From the NCBI GenBank assembly GCA_002387845.1, contig DGLB01000034.1, positions 62,001 through 126,000 of the forward strand: a stretch of 64,000 bases of DNA, written 5' to 3'. How positions within the stretch are numbered: position 1 is the stretch's first letter; each line of letters opens with the position of its first letter. Both the position numbers and the translations under genes were made by a program. Under the pieces are notes generated by a model. That model searched no databases and had not been told where the DNA came from. It saw only the letters and a list, made by a program, of their open reading frames with translations. Shown here in pieces: positions 9,490 to 18,919 of this stretch. Origin of the DNA: Stenotrophomonas maltophilia (lineage in GTDB: Bacteria; Pseudomonadota; Gammaproteobacteria; Xanthomonadales; Xanthomonadaceae).

Positions 9490-11180
9490 TGACCCTGCGC
9501 ATGGTTGTGCTCGTTCTGCTCCTGGGTGTCATGGGGCTCGCGCGTGCCCCGCAACCGGTACCGCCGGTGTATTTCGACTGGTTTGAATACAGCGGCCACG
9601 ATCTGGCTTTCGACGACCCCGTGCCGGCCGGGCACTACCGCAACCCGGTGCTCGCCGGCTTCCACGCCGATCCCAGCGTTGTGGCCGCCAACGGCCGCTT
9701 TTATCTGGTCAACTCCAGCTTTGCGTACTTCCCGGGTATTCCGGTGTTTGAAAGCACCGACCTAGTGCACTGGAATCAGATCGGCAACGTCATCGACCGC
9801 CCGGGCATGCTGAACTTTGACGGCCTGGGCGTTTCCCGTGGCATCTTCGCCCCAGCCATCTCGTATCACGACGGCCTGTTCTACGTGGTCACCACCGCCG
9901 TCGACAGTGGCGGCAACTTCATTGTCACCGCCCGCGACCCGGCCGGTCCGTGGTCGGAGCCACGGTGGCTGCCCGGCATCGATGGGATCGACCCGTCGCT
10001 GTACTTCGATGACGACGGCCGTGCCTACCTGGTGAACAATGACGCGCCAGACGGGACGCCGCGTTACCCGGGCCACCGCGCGATCTGGATGCAGCAGATC
10101 GACCGCGCCACGCTGCAACCGGTTGGGCCACGCAGGGTGCTGGTGGACGGCGGCGTGGACCCGGCCACAAAGCCGATCTGGATCGAAGGCCCCCACCTCT
10201 ACAAACGCGAGGGCTGGTATTACCTGTCGGCCGCGGAAGGTGGCACCGGTCCACAGCATTCGCAGGTGGTGCTGCGCAGTCGCAACGTGTGGGGCCCCTA
10301 TGTACGGTTTGCGGGCAATCCGATCCTCACCCAGCGCGACCTCCCGTCAGACCGGCCGCTGCCCATCACCAACGCCGGCCATGCCGACCTGGTGGAGGGC
10401 CCCGATGGTTCGTGGTGGGCCGTGTTTCTGGCAAGCCGCAATTACCAGCAGCGCCACTACAACACCGGCCGAGAGACCTTCCTGCTGCCGGTGCAGTGGC
10501 AGGACGGCTGGCCGATCATCCTGCCTGCCGGGCAGGCCATTCCGTATGTGGTCCAGAGACCTTCCTGGATGCAGGGCGGGCTGTCGCAGGCACCGCGCAC
10601 CGGCAATTTCGTGGCGCGCGATGACTTCGATGGCCCGAAGCCGGGAGATGCATGGCTGCAGGTGCGGGTTCCCTCCCAGGCATGGGCCGACCTGGGCAGT
10701 CGCCCCGGCAGCCTCGCCTTGCATCCGCTACGCGACGATCTCAACACCCGGCGCAACCCATCGTTCCTGGGCCGCCGGCAGCAGCATCTGCGTTTCGAAG
10801 CCAGTACCGAACTGACGCTTCCGTCGGCGGGTGTCGCGGCTGGACTGGCGGCGTACCAGAGCGAGGACTACTGGTACTTCTTCGGCGTTCGCCCGTTGGA
10901 CGGGAAGCGCATGGCCGTGTTCGCCGAAGGGCGCGACGGCGGCGGCGTGACCCGTTCGCTGGCCCTGCAGGAACTGAAGGCATCACCGTCGCTGCGCCTG
11001 AAGATCCGCGGCGAGGAAGGACGCTACGCCTTCGCGTTCGACAGCGACGATGGGCGCGGTTGGCAGACCCTCGTCGGCGACGTCGACGGCACCGTGTTGA
11101 GTACCGATCGTGCAGGCGGCTTTGTCGGCACCCTGCTGGGACCATTCGCGCGCGATGAGCGCGCATCGAGGAGCAGATGA
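9486..11180 (+). CDS. GH43 beta-xylosidase / arabinofuranosidase, exported
   Basis: 564-residue family 43 enzyme. The N-terminal hydrophobic leader MMTLRMVVLVLLLGVMGLARA suggests export. The five-bladed propeller shows catalytic base Asp62 (GFHADPSV), the pKa-modulating Asp169 (GIDPSLYFDDDG) and general acid Glu234 (WIEGPHLYK). A C-terminal beta-sandwich (about 375-564; FVARDDFDG, GLAAYQSEDYWYFF) matches the concanavalin-like domain of XynB-type GH43 enzymes. The start overlaps the esterase stop (ATGA). It should release xylose or arabinose from short xylan fragments. The precise specificity, xylosidase or arabinofuranosidase, is not determinable here. Confidence 0.92.
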   Translation: MMTLRMVVLVLLLGVMGLARAPQPVPPVYFDWFEYSGHDLAFDDPVPAGHYRNPVLAGFHADPSVVAANGRFYLVNSSFAYFPGIPVFESTDLVHWNQIGNVIDRPGMLNFDGLGVSRGIFAPAISYHDGLFYVVTTAVDSGGNFIVTARDPAGPWSEPRWLPGIDGIDPSLYFDDDGRAYLVNNDAPDGTPRYPGHRAIWMQQIDRATLQPVGPRRVLVDGGVDPATKPIWIEGPHLYKREGWYYLSAAEGGTGPQHSQVVLRSRNVWGPYVRFAGNPILTQRDLPSDRPLPITNAGHADLVEGPDGSWWAVFLASRNYQQRHYNTGRETFLLPVQWQDGWPIILPAGQAIPYVVQRPSWMQGGLSQAPRTGNFVARDDFDGPKPGDAWLQVRVPSQAWADLGSRPGSLALHPLRDDLNTRRNPSFLGRRQQHLRFEASTELTLPSAGVAAGLAAYQSEDYWYFFGVRPLDGKRMAVFAEGRDGGGVTRSLALQELKASPSLRLKIRGEEGRYAFAFDSDDGRGWQTLVGDVDGTVLSTDRAGGFVGTLLGPFARDERASRSR

Positions 11181-13849
11181 TGATGCGGGTACCGTGTTCC
11201 CTTTATCGCACGCTGGCCCTGTGGGCTGCCATCACGGCGGCCACCGCCGTTCACGCGGCGCAACCGCAGCCCTGGCTGGATACCTCCGCGTCGTTTGAAA
11301 CGCGTGCCGCCGCGCTGGTGTCACAGATGACGCTGGAGGAGAAGGCCGCGCAGATGCAGAACGCCGCCCCCGCCATCGAGCGTCTGGGCGTTCCGGCATA
11401 CGACTGGTGGAACGAGGGGCTGCATGGCGTGGCGCGGGCCGGGCAGGCCACCGTGTTTCCGCAGGCCATCGGCCTGGCCGCCACCTTCGACGTGCCGCTG
11501 ATGCACCAGGTGGCGACCACGATCAGCGATGAAGCGCGCGCCAAGCACCACCAGTTCATCCGCGAAGGCCAGCACGGTCGCTACCAGGGACTGACTTTCT
11601 GGTCGCCGAACATCAACATCTTCCGCGACCCGCGCTGGGGCAGGGGGCAGGAAACCTATGGCGAGGACCCCTACCTGACTGCACGCATGGGGGTGGCCTT
11701 CGTGCAGGGGCTGCAGGGTGACGACCCGGTGTACCGCAAGCTGGACGCCACCGCCAAGCATTTCGCGGTGCACAGCGGGCCCGAGGCCGACCGGCACCAC
11801 TTCGACGCCCGCCCAAGCAGGCGCGACCTGTATGACACCTACTTCCCGGCGTTCGAGGCGCTGGTGAAGGAGGGCGACGTCGATGCGGTGATGGGGGCGT
11901 ACAACCGGGTGTACGGCGAGTCCGCCAGCGCCAGCCAGTTCCTGCTGCGCGACGTGCTGCGCCGCGACTGGGGCTTCAAGGGCTACGTGGTGTCGGATTG
12001 CTGGGCCATCGTGGATATCTGGAAGCATCACAAGATCGTGCCCAGCCGTGAAGCCGCGGCCGCCCTTGCGGTGAAGAACGGCACCGAACTGGAATGTGGG
12101 CAGGAATACGCCACGCTGCCGGCAGCGGTGAAGCAGGGCCTGATCAGCGAAGCCGAGATTGACGACGCGGTGACGCGCCTGTTCGCGGCGCGGATGCGGC
12201 TCGGCATGTTCGACCCGCCGGAGCGCGTGCGCTGGGCGCGCATTCCGGCGTCTGTGAACCAGGCACCGGCGCACGATGCGGTGGCCTTGAAGGCCGCCCA
12301 GGAATCGCTGGTGCTGCTGAAGAATGATGGCGTGCTGCCACTTGCACCCAACCTCAAGCGCATTGCCGTGGTGGGCCCGACTGCGGACGACACCATGGCA
12401 CTGCTGGGCAACTACTTCGGTACCCCGGCGGCACCGGTCACCGTGCTGCAGGGCATACGGGATGCCGCCAAGGGGATCGAGGTGCGTTACGCCCGCGGCG
12501 TGGACCTGGTCGAGGGGCGCGACGATCCCAGCGCCACGCCGCTCATCGAGGCCGCTTACCTGCGGCCGTCCGCCGATTCCCCGGAGCGCGGTCTACGCGG
12601 CGAGTACTTCCGCACTGCCGATCTTTCCGGTACACCAGCACTGGTGCGCACCGACGCACAGATTGGCTTCCGTTGGGACCGTGGCTCGCCCACGGACAAT
12701 CTGATGGCGCGGGGCGAAGCGGGGCCGGGGCAGGGGGTTCCGAACGACCACTTCAGCATCCGCTGGAGCGGCCAGCTGCTGCCGCCGGTGTCGGGGCGTT
12801 ATCGCATCGAAGCCGCCGCCGACGACGGCTACCGCCTGTACGTGGATGGAAAGCAGGTGCTGGACCACTGGTCCCCCAGCGACCGCATGCGCGGCGACGG
12901 CGTGGAGCTGGACCTGCAGGCCGGTCGTGCCTACGAGCTGCGGCTGGAGTACTTCGATGCCGAGCGTGATGCCGGCGTGCGGCTGGGCTGGCGGATGCCC
13001 GGTGCCAAGCCGCCGTTCGAGGAGGCACTGGACGCCGCGCGCAGCGCGGACGTGGTGGTGTTCGTCGGCGGCCTCACCGGTGATGTCGAGGGCGAAGAAA
13101 TGAAGGTGAACTACCCCGGCTTCGCCGGCGGTGATCGCACCGACCTGCGCCTGCCGGCCACCCAGCGCACTCTGCTGGAAGCGCTGCAGGCCACTGGCAA
13201 GCCGGTGGTGATGGTGCTGACCGGCGGCTCGGCGCTGGCGGTGGACCCGGACAAGCTGTCGGCCATTCTGATGAGCTGGTACCCGGGTCAACGCGGCGGT
13301 ACGGCCGTCGGCCAGGCCCTGTTTGGCGACATCAATCCGGGTGGTCGCCTGCCGGTGACCTTCTATACGGCCGACCAGGTGATGCCGGCATTTGACGATT
13401 ACACGATGGAAGGGCGCACGTATCGCTACTTCCGCGGCAAACCGCTGTATCCGTTCGGGCATGGCCTGTCCTACACCCGCTTCGGCTACGACAAGCTGCG
13501 TCTCGACGCACCTCGCGTCACCGCTGACGGACGCCTGAAGGTGGAAGTCGAGGTCTCCAACGACGGCAAGCGCGCCGGCGACGAAGTGGTGCAGCTGTAC
13601 GTCAGGCACCAGCAGGCCGCGCCCGGCGATGCACAGCAGAACCTGCGCGGATTCCAGCGCGTGCACCTGGCACCCGGGGAGAAGCGGACGGTGGCATTCG
13701 ACCTGGACGCACAGCAGGCCCTGCGCCAGTACGACGAAGCCGCGAACCGTTACACGGTGCCTGCCGGAGGCTATGAGGTGCGGGTAGGCGGTTCCAGCGC
13801 CGATGCGCGCGTCCAGGCGCGTTTCGAGGTGGAGGCTGCACGTGACTGA
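11177..13849 (+). CDS. GH3 beta-xylosidase with PA14 domain
   Basis: 890-residue exported family 3 hydrolase with a signal peptide ending near AVHAA. KHFAVHSGPEADRHHFDARPS and the nucleophile segment GYVVSDCW (Asp274) are the pattern of xylosidase-type GH3 enzymes. A PA14 carbohydrate-binding insert occupies about residues 470-608 (RGEYFRTADLSG, YRIEAAADDGYRLYVDG), inside the second catalytic sandwich. A fibronectin III-like domain closes the protein (VEVSNDGKRAGDEVVQLYV). The start overlaps the GH43 stop by 4 bp and the end overlaps the next gene by 8 bp, so it is part of one coupled transcript. It likely trims xylo-oligosaccharides. Confidence 0.94.
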   Translation: MMMRVPCSLYRTLALWAAITAATAVHAAQPQPWLDTSASFETRAAALVSQMTLEEKAAQMQNAAPAIERLGVPAYDWWNEGLHGVARAGQATVFPQAIGLAATFDVPLMHQVATTISDEARAKHHQFIREGQHGRYQGLTFWSPNINIFRDPRWGRGQETYGEDPYLTARMGVAFVQGLQGDDPVYRKLDATAKHFAVHSGPEADRHHFDARPSRRDLYDTYFPAFEALVKEGDVDAVMGAYNRVYGESASASQFLLRDVLRRDWGFKGYVVSDCWAIVDIWKHHKIVPSREAAAALAVKNGTELECGQEYATLPAAVKQGLISEAEIDDAVTRLFAARMRLGMFDPPERVRWARIPASVNQAPAHDAVALKAAQESLVLLKNDGVLPLAPNLKRIAVVGPTADDTMALLGNYFGTPAAPVTVLQGIRDAAKGIEVRYARGVDLVEGRDDPSATPLIEAAYLRPSADSPERGLRGEYFRTADLSGTPALVRTDAQIGFRWDRGSPTDNLMARGEAGPGQGVPNDHFSIRWSGQLLPPVSGRYRIEAAADDGYRLYVDGKQVLDHWSPSDRMRGDGVELDLQAGRAYELRLEYFDAERDAGVRLGWRMPGAKPPFEEALDAARSADVVVFVGGLTGDVEGEEMKVNYPGFAGGDRTDLRLPATQRTLLEALQATGKPVVMVLTGGSALAVDPDKLSAILMSWYPGQRGGTAVGQALFGDINPGGRLPVTFYTADQVMPAFDDYTMEGRTYRYFRGKPLYPFGHGLSYTRFGYDKLRLDAPRVTADGRLKVEVEVSNDGKRAGDEVVQLYVRHQQAAPGDAQQNLRGFQRVHLAPGEKRTVAFDLDAQQALRQYDEAANRYTVPAGGYEVRVGGSSADARVQARFEVEAARD

Positions 13850-16322
13850 TCTTCGTCCTGCGGCGGGCTCCGAACACGTGCTGTCGATTCGCGAGAAACT
13901 CGGATACAGCCTGGCGGATCTGGCGGCCAATCTGATCTTCCAGACCCTGGTGACCTACCTGGCGTTCTTCTACACCGATGTGTTCCGGCTGCCACCGGCC
14001 ACGGCGGCGACGATCATTTTCGTGATCGGGCTGCTCGGTGCCTTTGTGTTCACCCCGCTTATCGGCATTGCGGCTGACCGCACGACCTCGCGCTGGGGCA
14101 AGTTCCGCCCCTGGATTCTGTGGACGGCGGTGCCGTTCGGTGTGCTGTCTCTGCTGGCCTTCAGCACCCCGGATTTCAGCGAGCGTGGCAAGGTGGCCTA
14201 TGCGCTGGGTACCTATGGTCTGCTGATGCTGGTGTACGCGGCCAACAACCTGCCGTACTCGGCGCTGAGTGGCGTGCTGACCGGCAGCATGGCCCAGCGC
14301 AACAGCCTGTCGGCTTACCGCTTCGTGGCGGTGATGATTGCCCAGTTCATCATCCAGGTGCTGTTGTTGCCGCTGGTGCTGATCCTGGGCGATGGCGACC
14401 GCGTGCTGGGCTTCGAGCGCGTCATGACCGTGTTCGCCGTGGTGGGAACGGTGTTCTTCCTGATCACGTTCGCCACCACCCGCGAGCGCATCGTGCCGGC
14501 GAAGGAGCAGTCCAGCGGTGTGCTGCAGGATCTTAAGGACCTGCTGCACAACCGGCCGTGGCAGGTGATGCTGGCGCTGACCATCCTGGTATTCATGAAC
14601 CTCGCCCTGAAGGGCGGTACCTACATCTACTACTTCCAGTACTACATGAGCGAAGCGGCGCTGGCCGGCTTCCTTGAACGGACCGGGTTCAATGCCTTCA
14701 TCCATGGCCTGAATGCCGCGCTGAGCGGGGCAGGGCTGGCCGGGTTCACCTGGCCGGAGGATCCGGCCACCTCGGCCTTCAGCCTGTTCAACGCCTGCGG
14801 CATCATCTGCATGATTCTCGGCATTGGCGTTTCGCGCCGGCTGGCGGACCGCTTCGGCAAACGCGATGTCTTTGGCGGTGCGCTGCTGCTGTCCACGGTG
14901 TTCCTGCTGGTGTTCTACCTGTTCCCGCCCACAGCTGTTGCTGTGGCTTTTGTGTCCTTCATGCTGCATGGCTTCTGCTACGGCATCACCATTCCGCTGC
15001 TGTGGGCGATGATTGCGGACGTGGCCGATTACTCCGAGTGGAAGAACCACCGGCGCGCCACGGCCATTATTTTCTCGGCGATGCTGTGCGGGCTGAAAAT
15101 AGGGCTCAGCGTCGGCGGTGCGCTGGTGGCGGGCATTCTGGCCCATTACGGCTACCAGGCCGGCGCCGCGCAGCAGCCGGAGGGCGTGATCGACGGCATC
15201 CGCCTGACCGTCAGCATTTACTGCTCCATTCCGTTCCTGGTGGCGGTGGCGCTGCTGTTCCTTTATGAGATCGACAAGCGAATGGAAACCCGAATTGAAC
15301 ACGATCTGCAGCGGCGTCGTGAGGGCAACGACCTGGAGACGCTGGCAGCGCATGCCATCTCGCAGCCGCTGGTGACCCATATCTACACGGCCGACCCTTC
15401 CGCGCACGTGTTTGAGGGAAAGCTGTACATCTACCCCTCGCACGATATCGACGCCGGCGCGCCCTTCGATGATGAGGGCGGGCACTTCGGCATGCAGGAC
15501 TACCATGTACTGCGCATGGATTCGCCCACGGGTGCGGTGAACGACTGCGGCGTGGCCCTGCATGTGCGCGATGTGCCCTGGGCCGAGAAACAGATGTGGG
15601 CACCGGATGCGGCATTCCGCGACGGACGCTACTACCTGTACTTCCCCGCCAAGGACCCGCAGGGCGTGTTCCGCATTGGCGTGGCCTCTTCAGACCGCCC
15701 GGAGGGCCCGTTCACCGCGGAGCCCGAACCGATCGAAGGTACGTACTCCATCGATCCGGCAGTGTTCGAGGACGAAGGCGGGTCGCATTATCTGTACTTC
15801 GGCGGGATCTGGGGCGGGCAGTTGCAGAAGTACCGCGACAACCGCTTTGACCGAACCCACGAGGAGCCCACGGGCGATGCGCCGGCGCTGGGGCCACGGG
15901 TTGGGCGTCTGCAACCTGGCATGACCCAGCTGGCCGAAGCCACGCGCGAAGTGGTCATCCTGGACGAGCACGGGCAGCCGCTGCGCGCCGACGACCACGA
16001 CCGGCGGTTCTTCGAAGGTCCGTGGCTGCACATCTACCTGGGCCGGTACTACCTGTCGTACTCCACCGGCAACACGCACCTGCTGTGCTATGCCGAGGGC
16101 GACAACCCCTACGGCCCGTTTACCTACAAAGGGGTGATTCTCAAGCCGGTGGTGGGCTGGACCACCCATCACTCCATCTGCCAGTTCCAGGGGCAGTGGT
16201 ACCTGTTCTATCACGACGCCGTGCTGTCCGGCGGGGTTACCCACCTGCGCTCGGTGAAGTGCACGCCGCTGCACATCGATGCGGACGGCAGCATCCAGAC
16301 GATCGATCCGTATGGTGCCTGA
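13842..16322 (+). CDS. Sugar:cation symporter fused to a GH43 beta-xylosidase
   Basis: One uninterrupted 826-residue frame encodes two proteins. Residues 1 to about 485 are a GPH-family (XynP/MelB-like) transporter: IREKLGYSLADL, the loop DRTTSRWGKFRPWILW, about twelve hydrophobic segments and VADYSEWKNHRRATA. After a charged linker (RMETRIEHDLQRRREG), residues about 508-826 form a GH43 propeller with all three acids: Asp518 (YTADPSAHVF), Asp638 (YSIDPAVF) and Glu725 (FFEGPWLH). The GH43 half has no export signal and would sit in the cytoplasm on the transporter's C-terminus. The start is GTG 13842, with GGAGG upstream and 8 bp overlap with the GH3 gene. These two functions are normally separate genes. 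Confidence 0.9.
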   Translation: MTDLRPAAGSEHVLSIREKLGYSLADLAANLIFQTLVTYLAFFYTDVFRLPPATAATIIFVIGLLGAFVFTPLIGIAADRTTSRWGKFRPWILWTAVPFGVLSLLAFSTPDFSERGKVAYALGTYGLLMLVYAANNLPYSALSGVLTGSMAQRNSLSAYRFVAVMIAQFIIQVLLLPLVLILGDGDRVLGFERVMTVFAVVGTVFFLITFATTRERIVPAKEQSSGVLQDLKDLLHNRPWQVMLALTILVFMNLALKGGTYIYYFQYYMSEAALAGFLERTGFNAFIHGLNAALSGAGLAGFTWPEDPATSAFSLFNACGIICMILGIGVSRRLADRFGKRDVFGGALLLSTVFLLVFYLFPPTAVAVAFVSFMLHGFCYGITIPLLWAMIADVADYSEWKNHRRATAIIFSAMLCGLKIGLSVGGALVAGILAHYGYQAGAAQQPEGVIDGIRLTVSIYCSIPFLVAVALLFLYEIDKRMETRIEHDLQRRREGNDLETLAAHAISQPLVTHIYTADPSAHVFEGKLYIYPSHDIDAGAPFDDEGGHFGMQDYHVLRMDSPTGAVNDCGVALHVRDVPWAEKQMWAPDAAFRDGRYYLYFPAKDPQGVFRIGVASSDRPEGPFTAEPEPIEGTYSIDPAVFEDEGGSHYLYFGGIWGGQLQKYRDNRFDRTHEEPTGDAPALGPRVGRLQPGMTQLAEATREVVILDEHGQPLRADDHDRRFFEGPWLHIYLGRYYLSYSTGNTHLLCYAEGDNPYGPFTYKGVILKPVVGWTTHHSICQFQGQWYLFYHDAVLSGGVTHLRSVKCTPLHIDADGSIQTIDPYGA

Positions 16323-17145
16323 GCCGGTGTTGCCCATCGACAACGCGCAGGCACCGATGCCGGCCGGCCGATTGCACTGGTTGCGGTGCGGTGCACTGGA
16401 GGTCGCGCTGGCACCAGAGGCCGGGGGCCGCATCGCACAGCTGCGATATCAGGGCGTCGATTGGCTGGTGGGCCCGGACGATGGCTGGCCGGCGGCGATT
16501 GCCTGGGGCTGCTACCCGATGGTGCCGTGGGCCGGACGGATACGGCATGGGCGCTTCCGTTTTGAGGGCAGGCCCTACGTGCTGCCAATCAATTTTGAGC
16601 AGCACGCGATCCACGGGGTCGGCTTCTCACGACCGTGGCGCATCGACCGACTTCAGGCGGACGCCGCGACGCTGTCACTGGGGCTACCGGAGAACGAATA
16701 CTGGCCCTTTGGTGGCATCGCGACGCAGATGATCGAGCTCATGCCTGACAGCGTGCGTTTGCAACTGGAGGTACAGGCCGGTGCCCACGCCATGCCGGCC
16801 GCGCTGGGTTGGCATCCGTGGTTCCGCAAGCCGGAGCGGCTGGAGTTTGGTCCGGATGCCATGTATCCGCGGGACGAAGAGGGGATTGCAGTGATTCCAC
16901 CCAAGGCACCCAAGCCGGGCCCGTGGGACGACTGCTTCATCTCACGTGGCGACGTGGTGCTTGAGCAGGGCGGGCAGCGGCTTACGCTGCGATCTGACTC
17001 CGACCACTGGGTGGTGTATGACGGGGCCGCGCATGCCACCTGTGTGGAGCCGCAGACCGGCCCCCCGGATGGGTTCAACGTGAAGCCGGACGCGCTTGAG
17101 CCGGCGCAGCATCTTTCCCTGACCTTCGAGATGACCTTCGCGTAG
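16312..17145 (+). CDS. Aldose 1-epimerase family protein
   Basis: 277-residue galactose-mutarotase-like protein that would equilibrate alpha and beta anomers of the imported sugar. Visible family features are LAPEAGGRIAQLRYQG, the substrate-side segment NFEQHAIHGVGFSRPW, GWHPWFRKPE and ETQ-like CVEPQTGPPDGFN near the C-terminus. No signal peptide, so it is cytoplasmic. ATG 16312 lies inside the end of the fusion gene (11 bp overlap), marking it as the last cistron of the xylan operon. There is no strong ribosome site, consistent with coupling. Nothing gene-like follows until 17248; that gap has a TATAGT at 17213-17218 that could be a -10 box for the next operon. Confidence 0.85.
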   Translation: MVPEPVLPIDNAQAPMPAGRLHWLRCGALEVALAPEAGGRIAQLRYQGVDWLVGPDDGWPAAIAWGCYPMVPWAGRIRHGRFRFEGRPYVLPINFEQHAIHGVGFSRPWRIDRLQADAATLSLGLPENEYWPFGGIATQMIELMPDSVRLQLEVQAGAHAMPAALGWHPWFRKPERLEFGPDAMYPRDEEGIAVIPPKAPKPGPWDDCFISRGDVVLEQGGQRLTLRSDSDHWVVYDGAAHATCVEPQTGPPDGFNVKPDALEPAQHLSLTFEMTFA

Positions 17146-17247
17146 CGCCTCAGCATGCGTGTCAACGGCCGCCAGGAACAGTCTGTTGCCGCCGTGACCA
17201 CACCCCCGGGCGTATAGTCATTTCCATCCCGCACACGGATCGAAACC

Positions 17248-18903
17248 ATGCCCAAAGGCTCGGATCTCCTCGTCGCCGCCCTGGAAAATGAAGGCGTCGA
17301 CCGCATCTTCGGCGTTCCAGGCGAGGAAAACCTCGATTTCCTCGAATCCCTGCGCAACTCCCGCATCGAACTGGTCCTCACCCGCCATGAACAGGCGGCG
17401 GCCTTCATGGCCGCTACCCACGGCCGGCTGACCGGCCGACCCGGCGTGTGCCTGGCGACCCTGGGCCCCGGGGCGCTGAACTTCTCCACCGGCGCGGCCT
17501 ATGCCCACCTGGGAGCCTGGCCACTGATCCTCATTACCGGCCAGAAAGCGGTGATGAGCGCCAAGCAGGCGCGTTTCCAGATCGTGGATATCGTGGCCTC
17601 GATGAAGCCGCTGACCAAGATGACCCGGCAGATCGTCAACGCGGCGGCAATTCCCGCCACCGTGCGCGACGCCTTCCGCGAGGCCATGGAAGAGCGCCCC
17701 GGTCCGGTCCATCTGGAGCTGCCGGAGGACATTGCCGGTGAAGAGGTCGAGGCCGTGCCCGTGGTGCCGGTGCACCCGCTGGAGCGACCGATTGCCCCTG
17801 CGGCAGCGTTGGACCGCGCGGCCGCTGCCATTCTGGCCGCCAAGCGTCCGCTGGTGATGATCGGCGCCGCCGGCAGCCGGCCCTGGCTGGCTGACGATCT
17901 TTCCGCTTTCGTGACCCGTACCCGGCTGCCGTTCTTCAACACCCAGATGGGCAAGGGTGCGGTGACCGGTGGCTCCAACCTGTACATGGGGACCGCCGCC
18001 CTGTCCGAAGGCGACTACGTGCATGAGGCGGTTGCCCGCGCCGACCTGATCATCGCCATCGGCCACGATACGGTCGAGAAGCCGCCGTTCCTGATGAAGA
18101 GCGGCGGTGGCCCGAAGGTGATCCATGTGGGCTTCCAGTCCGCCACGGTGGAGCAGGTCTACCAGCCGGATATCGAAGTGCCGGGGGATATCGGCAGCAC
18201 CGTCGGTGCGCTGGCCGATCGCCTGGAGGGCAAGCTGACGGAAGACGCCGGCATGATGGAGCTGCGCCAGAAGATCCTGGCCCGGCTCAACGACCGCGCC
18301 GAGGAAGATCGTTTCCCGGTCACGCCGCAGCGGCTGGTGCATGACGTGCGCGAGGCCATGCCGGAAGACGGCATCGTCTGCCTCGACAACGGCATGTACA
18401 AAATCTGGTTCGCCCGCAATTACCGCACGCATGTGGCCAACACGCTGCTGCTGGACAACGCGCTGGCCACGATGGGGGCCGGACTGCCGTCGGCGATGAT
18501 GGCGTCGCTGCTGTATCCAACGCGCCGCGTGCTTGCGGTCTGCGGTGACGGCGGCTTCATGATGAACTCCCAGGAAATGGAAACCGCCGTGCGGCTGGGC
18601 CTGAACCTGGTGGTGCTGATCCTCAATGACAGTGCCTACGGCATGATCCGCTGGAAGCAGGCCGTGGATGGGTTCGAGGACTTCGGCATGCGCTTCGGCA
18701 ACCCGGATTTCGTGCGCTACGCCGAAGCCTATGGGGCCAAGGGCACCCGCGTCACCGCTGTGGAAGACCTGGTGCCGAGCATCGAAGCCGCCTTTGCCGG
18801 CGGCGGCGTGCATCTGCTCGACGTGCCCATCGATTACTCCGAAAACACCCGCGTTCTGGTCAACGAACTGCGCAACCGCACTCCCGATGTCGGCTGTGCG
18901 TAA
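17248..18903 (+). CDS. Acetolactate synthase-like ThDP-dependent enzyme
   Basis: 551-residue thiamine-diphosphate enzyme condensing pyruvate-derived units; the family includes acetolactate synthases of AlsS type. The N-terminal PYR domain has GVPGEENLDFLESL and catalytic Glu48 in RHEQAAAFMA. The ThDP-binding motif is GDGGFMMNSQEMETA ... LNLVVLILNDSAYGM. There is no regulatory small subunit gene nearby, unlike biosynthetic IlvBN, so a catabolic or substrate-shifted role is likely. It is followed after 16 bp by an aldehyde dehydrogenase, suggesting a two-gene operon in which one enzyme handles the other's product or by-product. The substrate is not known. Confidence 0.85.
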   Translation: MPKGSDLLVAALENEGVDRIFGVPGEENLDFLESLRNSRIELVLTRHEQAAAFMAATHGRLTGRPGVCLATLGPGALNFSTGAAYAHLGAWPLILITGQKAVMSAKQARFQIVDIVASMKPLTKMTRQIVNAAAIPATVRDAFREAMEERPGPVHLELPEDIAGEEVEAVPVVPVHPLERPIAPAAALDRAAAAILAAKRPLVMIGAAGSRPWLADDLSAFVTRTRLPFFNTQMGKGAVTGGSNLYMGTAALSEGDYVHEAVARADLIIAIGHDTVEKPPFLMKSGGGPKVIHVGFQSATVEQVYQPDIEVPGDIGSTVGALADRLEGKLTEDAGMMELRQKILARLNDRAEEDRFPVTPQRLVHDVREAMPEDGIVCLDNGMYKIWFARNYRTHVANTLLLDNALATMGAGLPSAMMASLLYPTRRVLAVCGDGGFMMNSQEMETAVRLGLNLVVLILNDSAYGMIRWKQAVDGFEDFGMRFGNPDFVRYAEAYGAKGTRVTAVEDLVPSIEAAFAGGGVHLLDVPIDYSENTRVLVNELRNRTPDVGCA

Positions 18904-18919
18904 TCCCAAGGAATCCTCC

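Noticed and set aside
15280..15400. Frameshift joining separate transporter and GH43 genes
   Set aside because: The frame is continuous with sensible codons through a charged linker and there is no stop or obvious start for a separate GH43 gene, so a true fusion is the simpler reading.
13602..15563. 653-codon open frame on the minus strand
   Set aside because: It is entirely antisense to the GH3 end and the transporter-GH43 fusion, both with clear domains; long antisense frames are expected at this GC content. The protein is His/Gln/Arg-rich with no domain.
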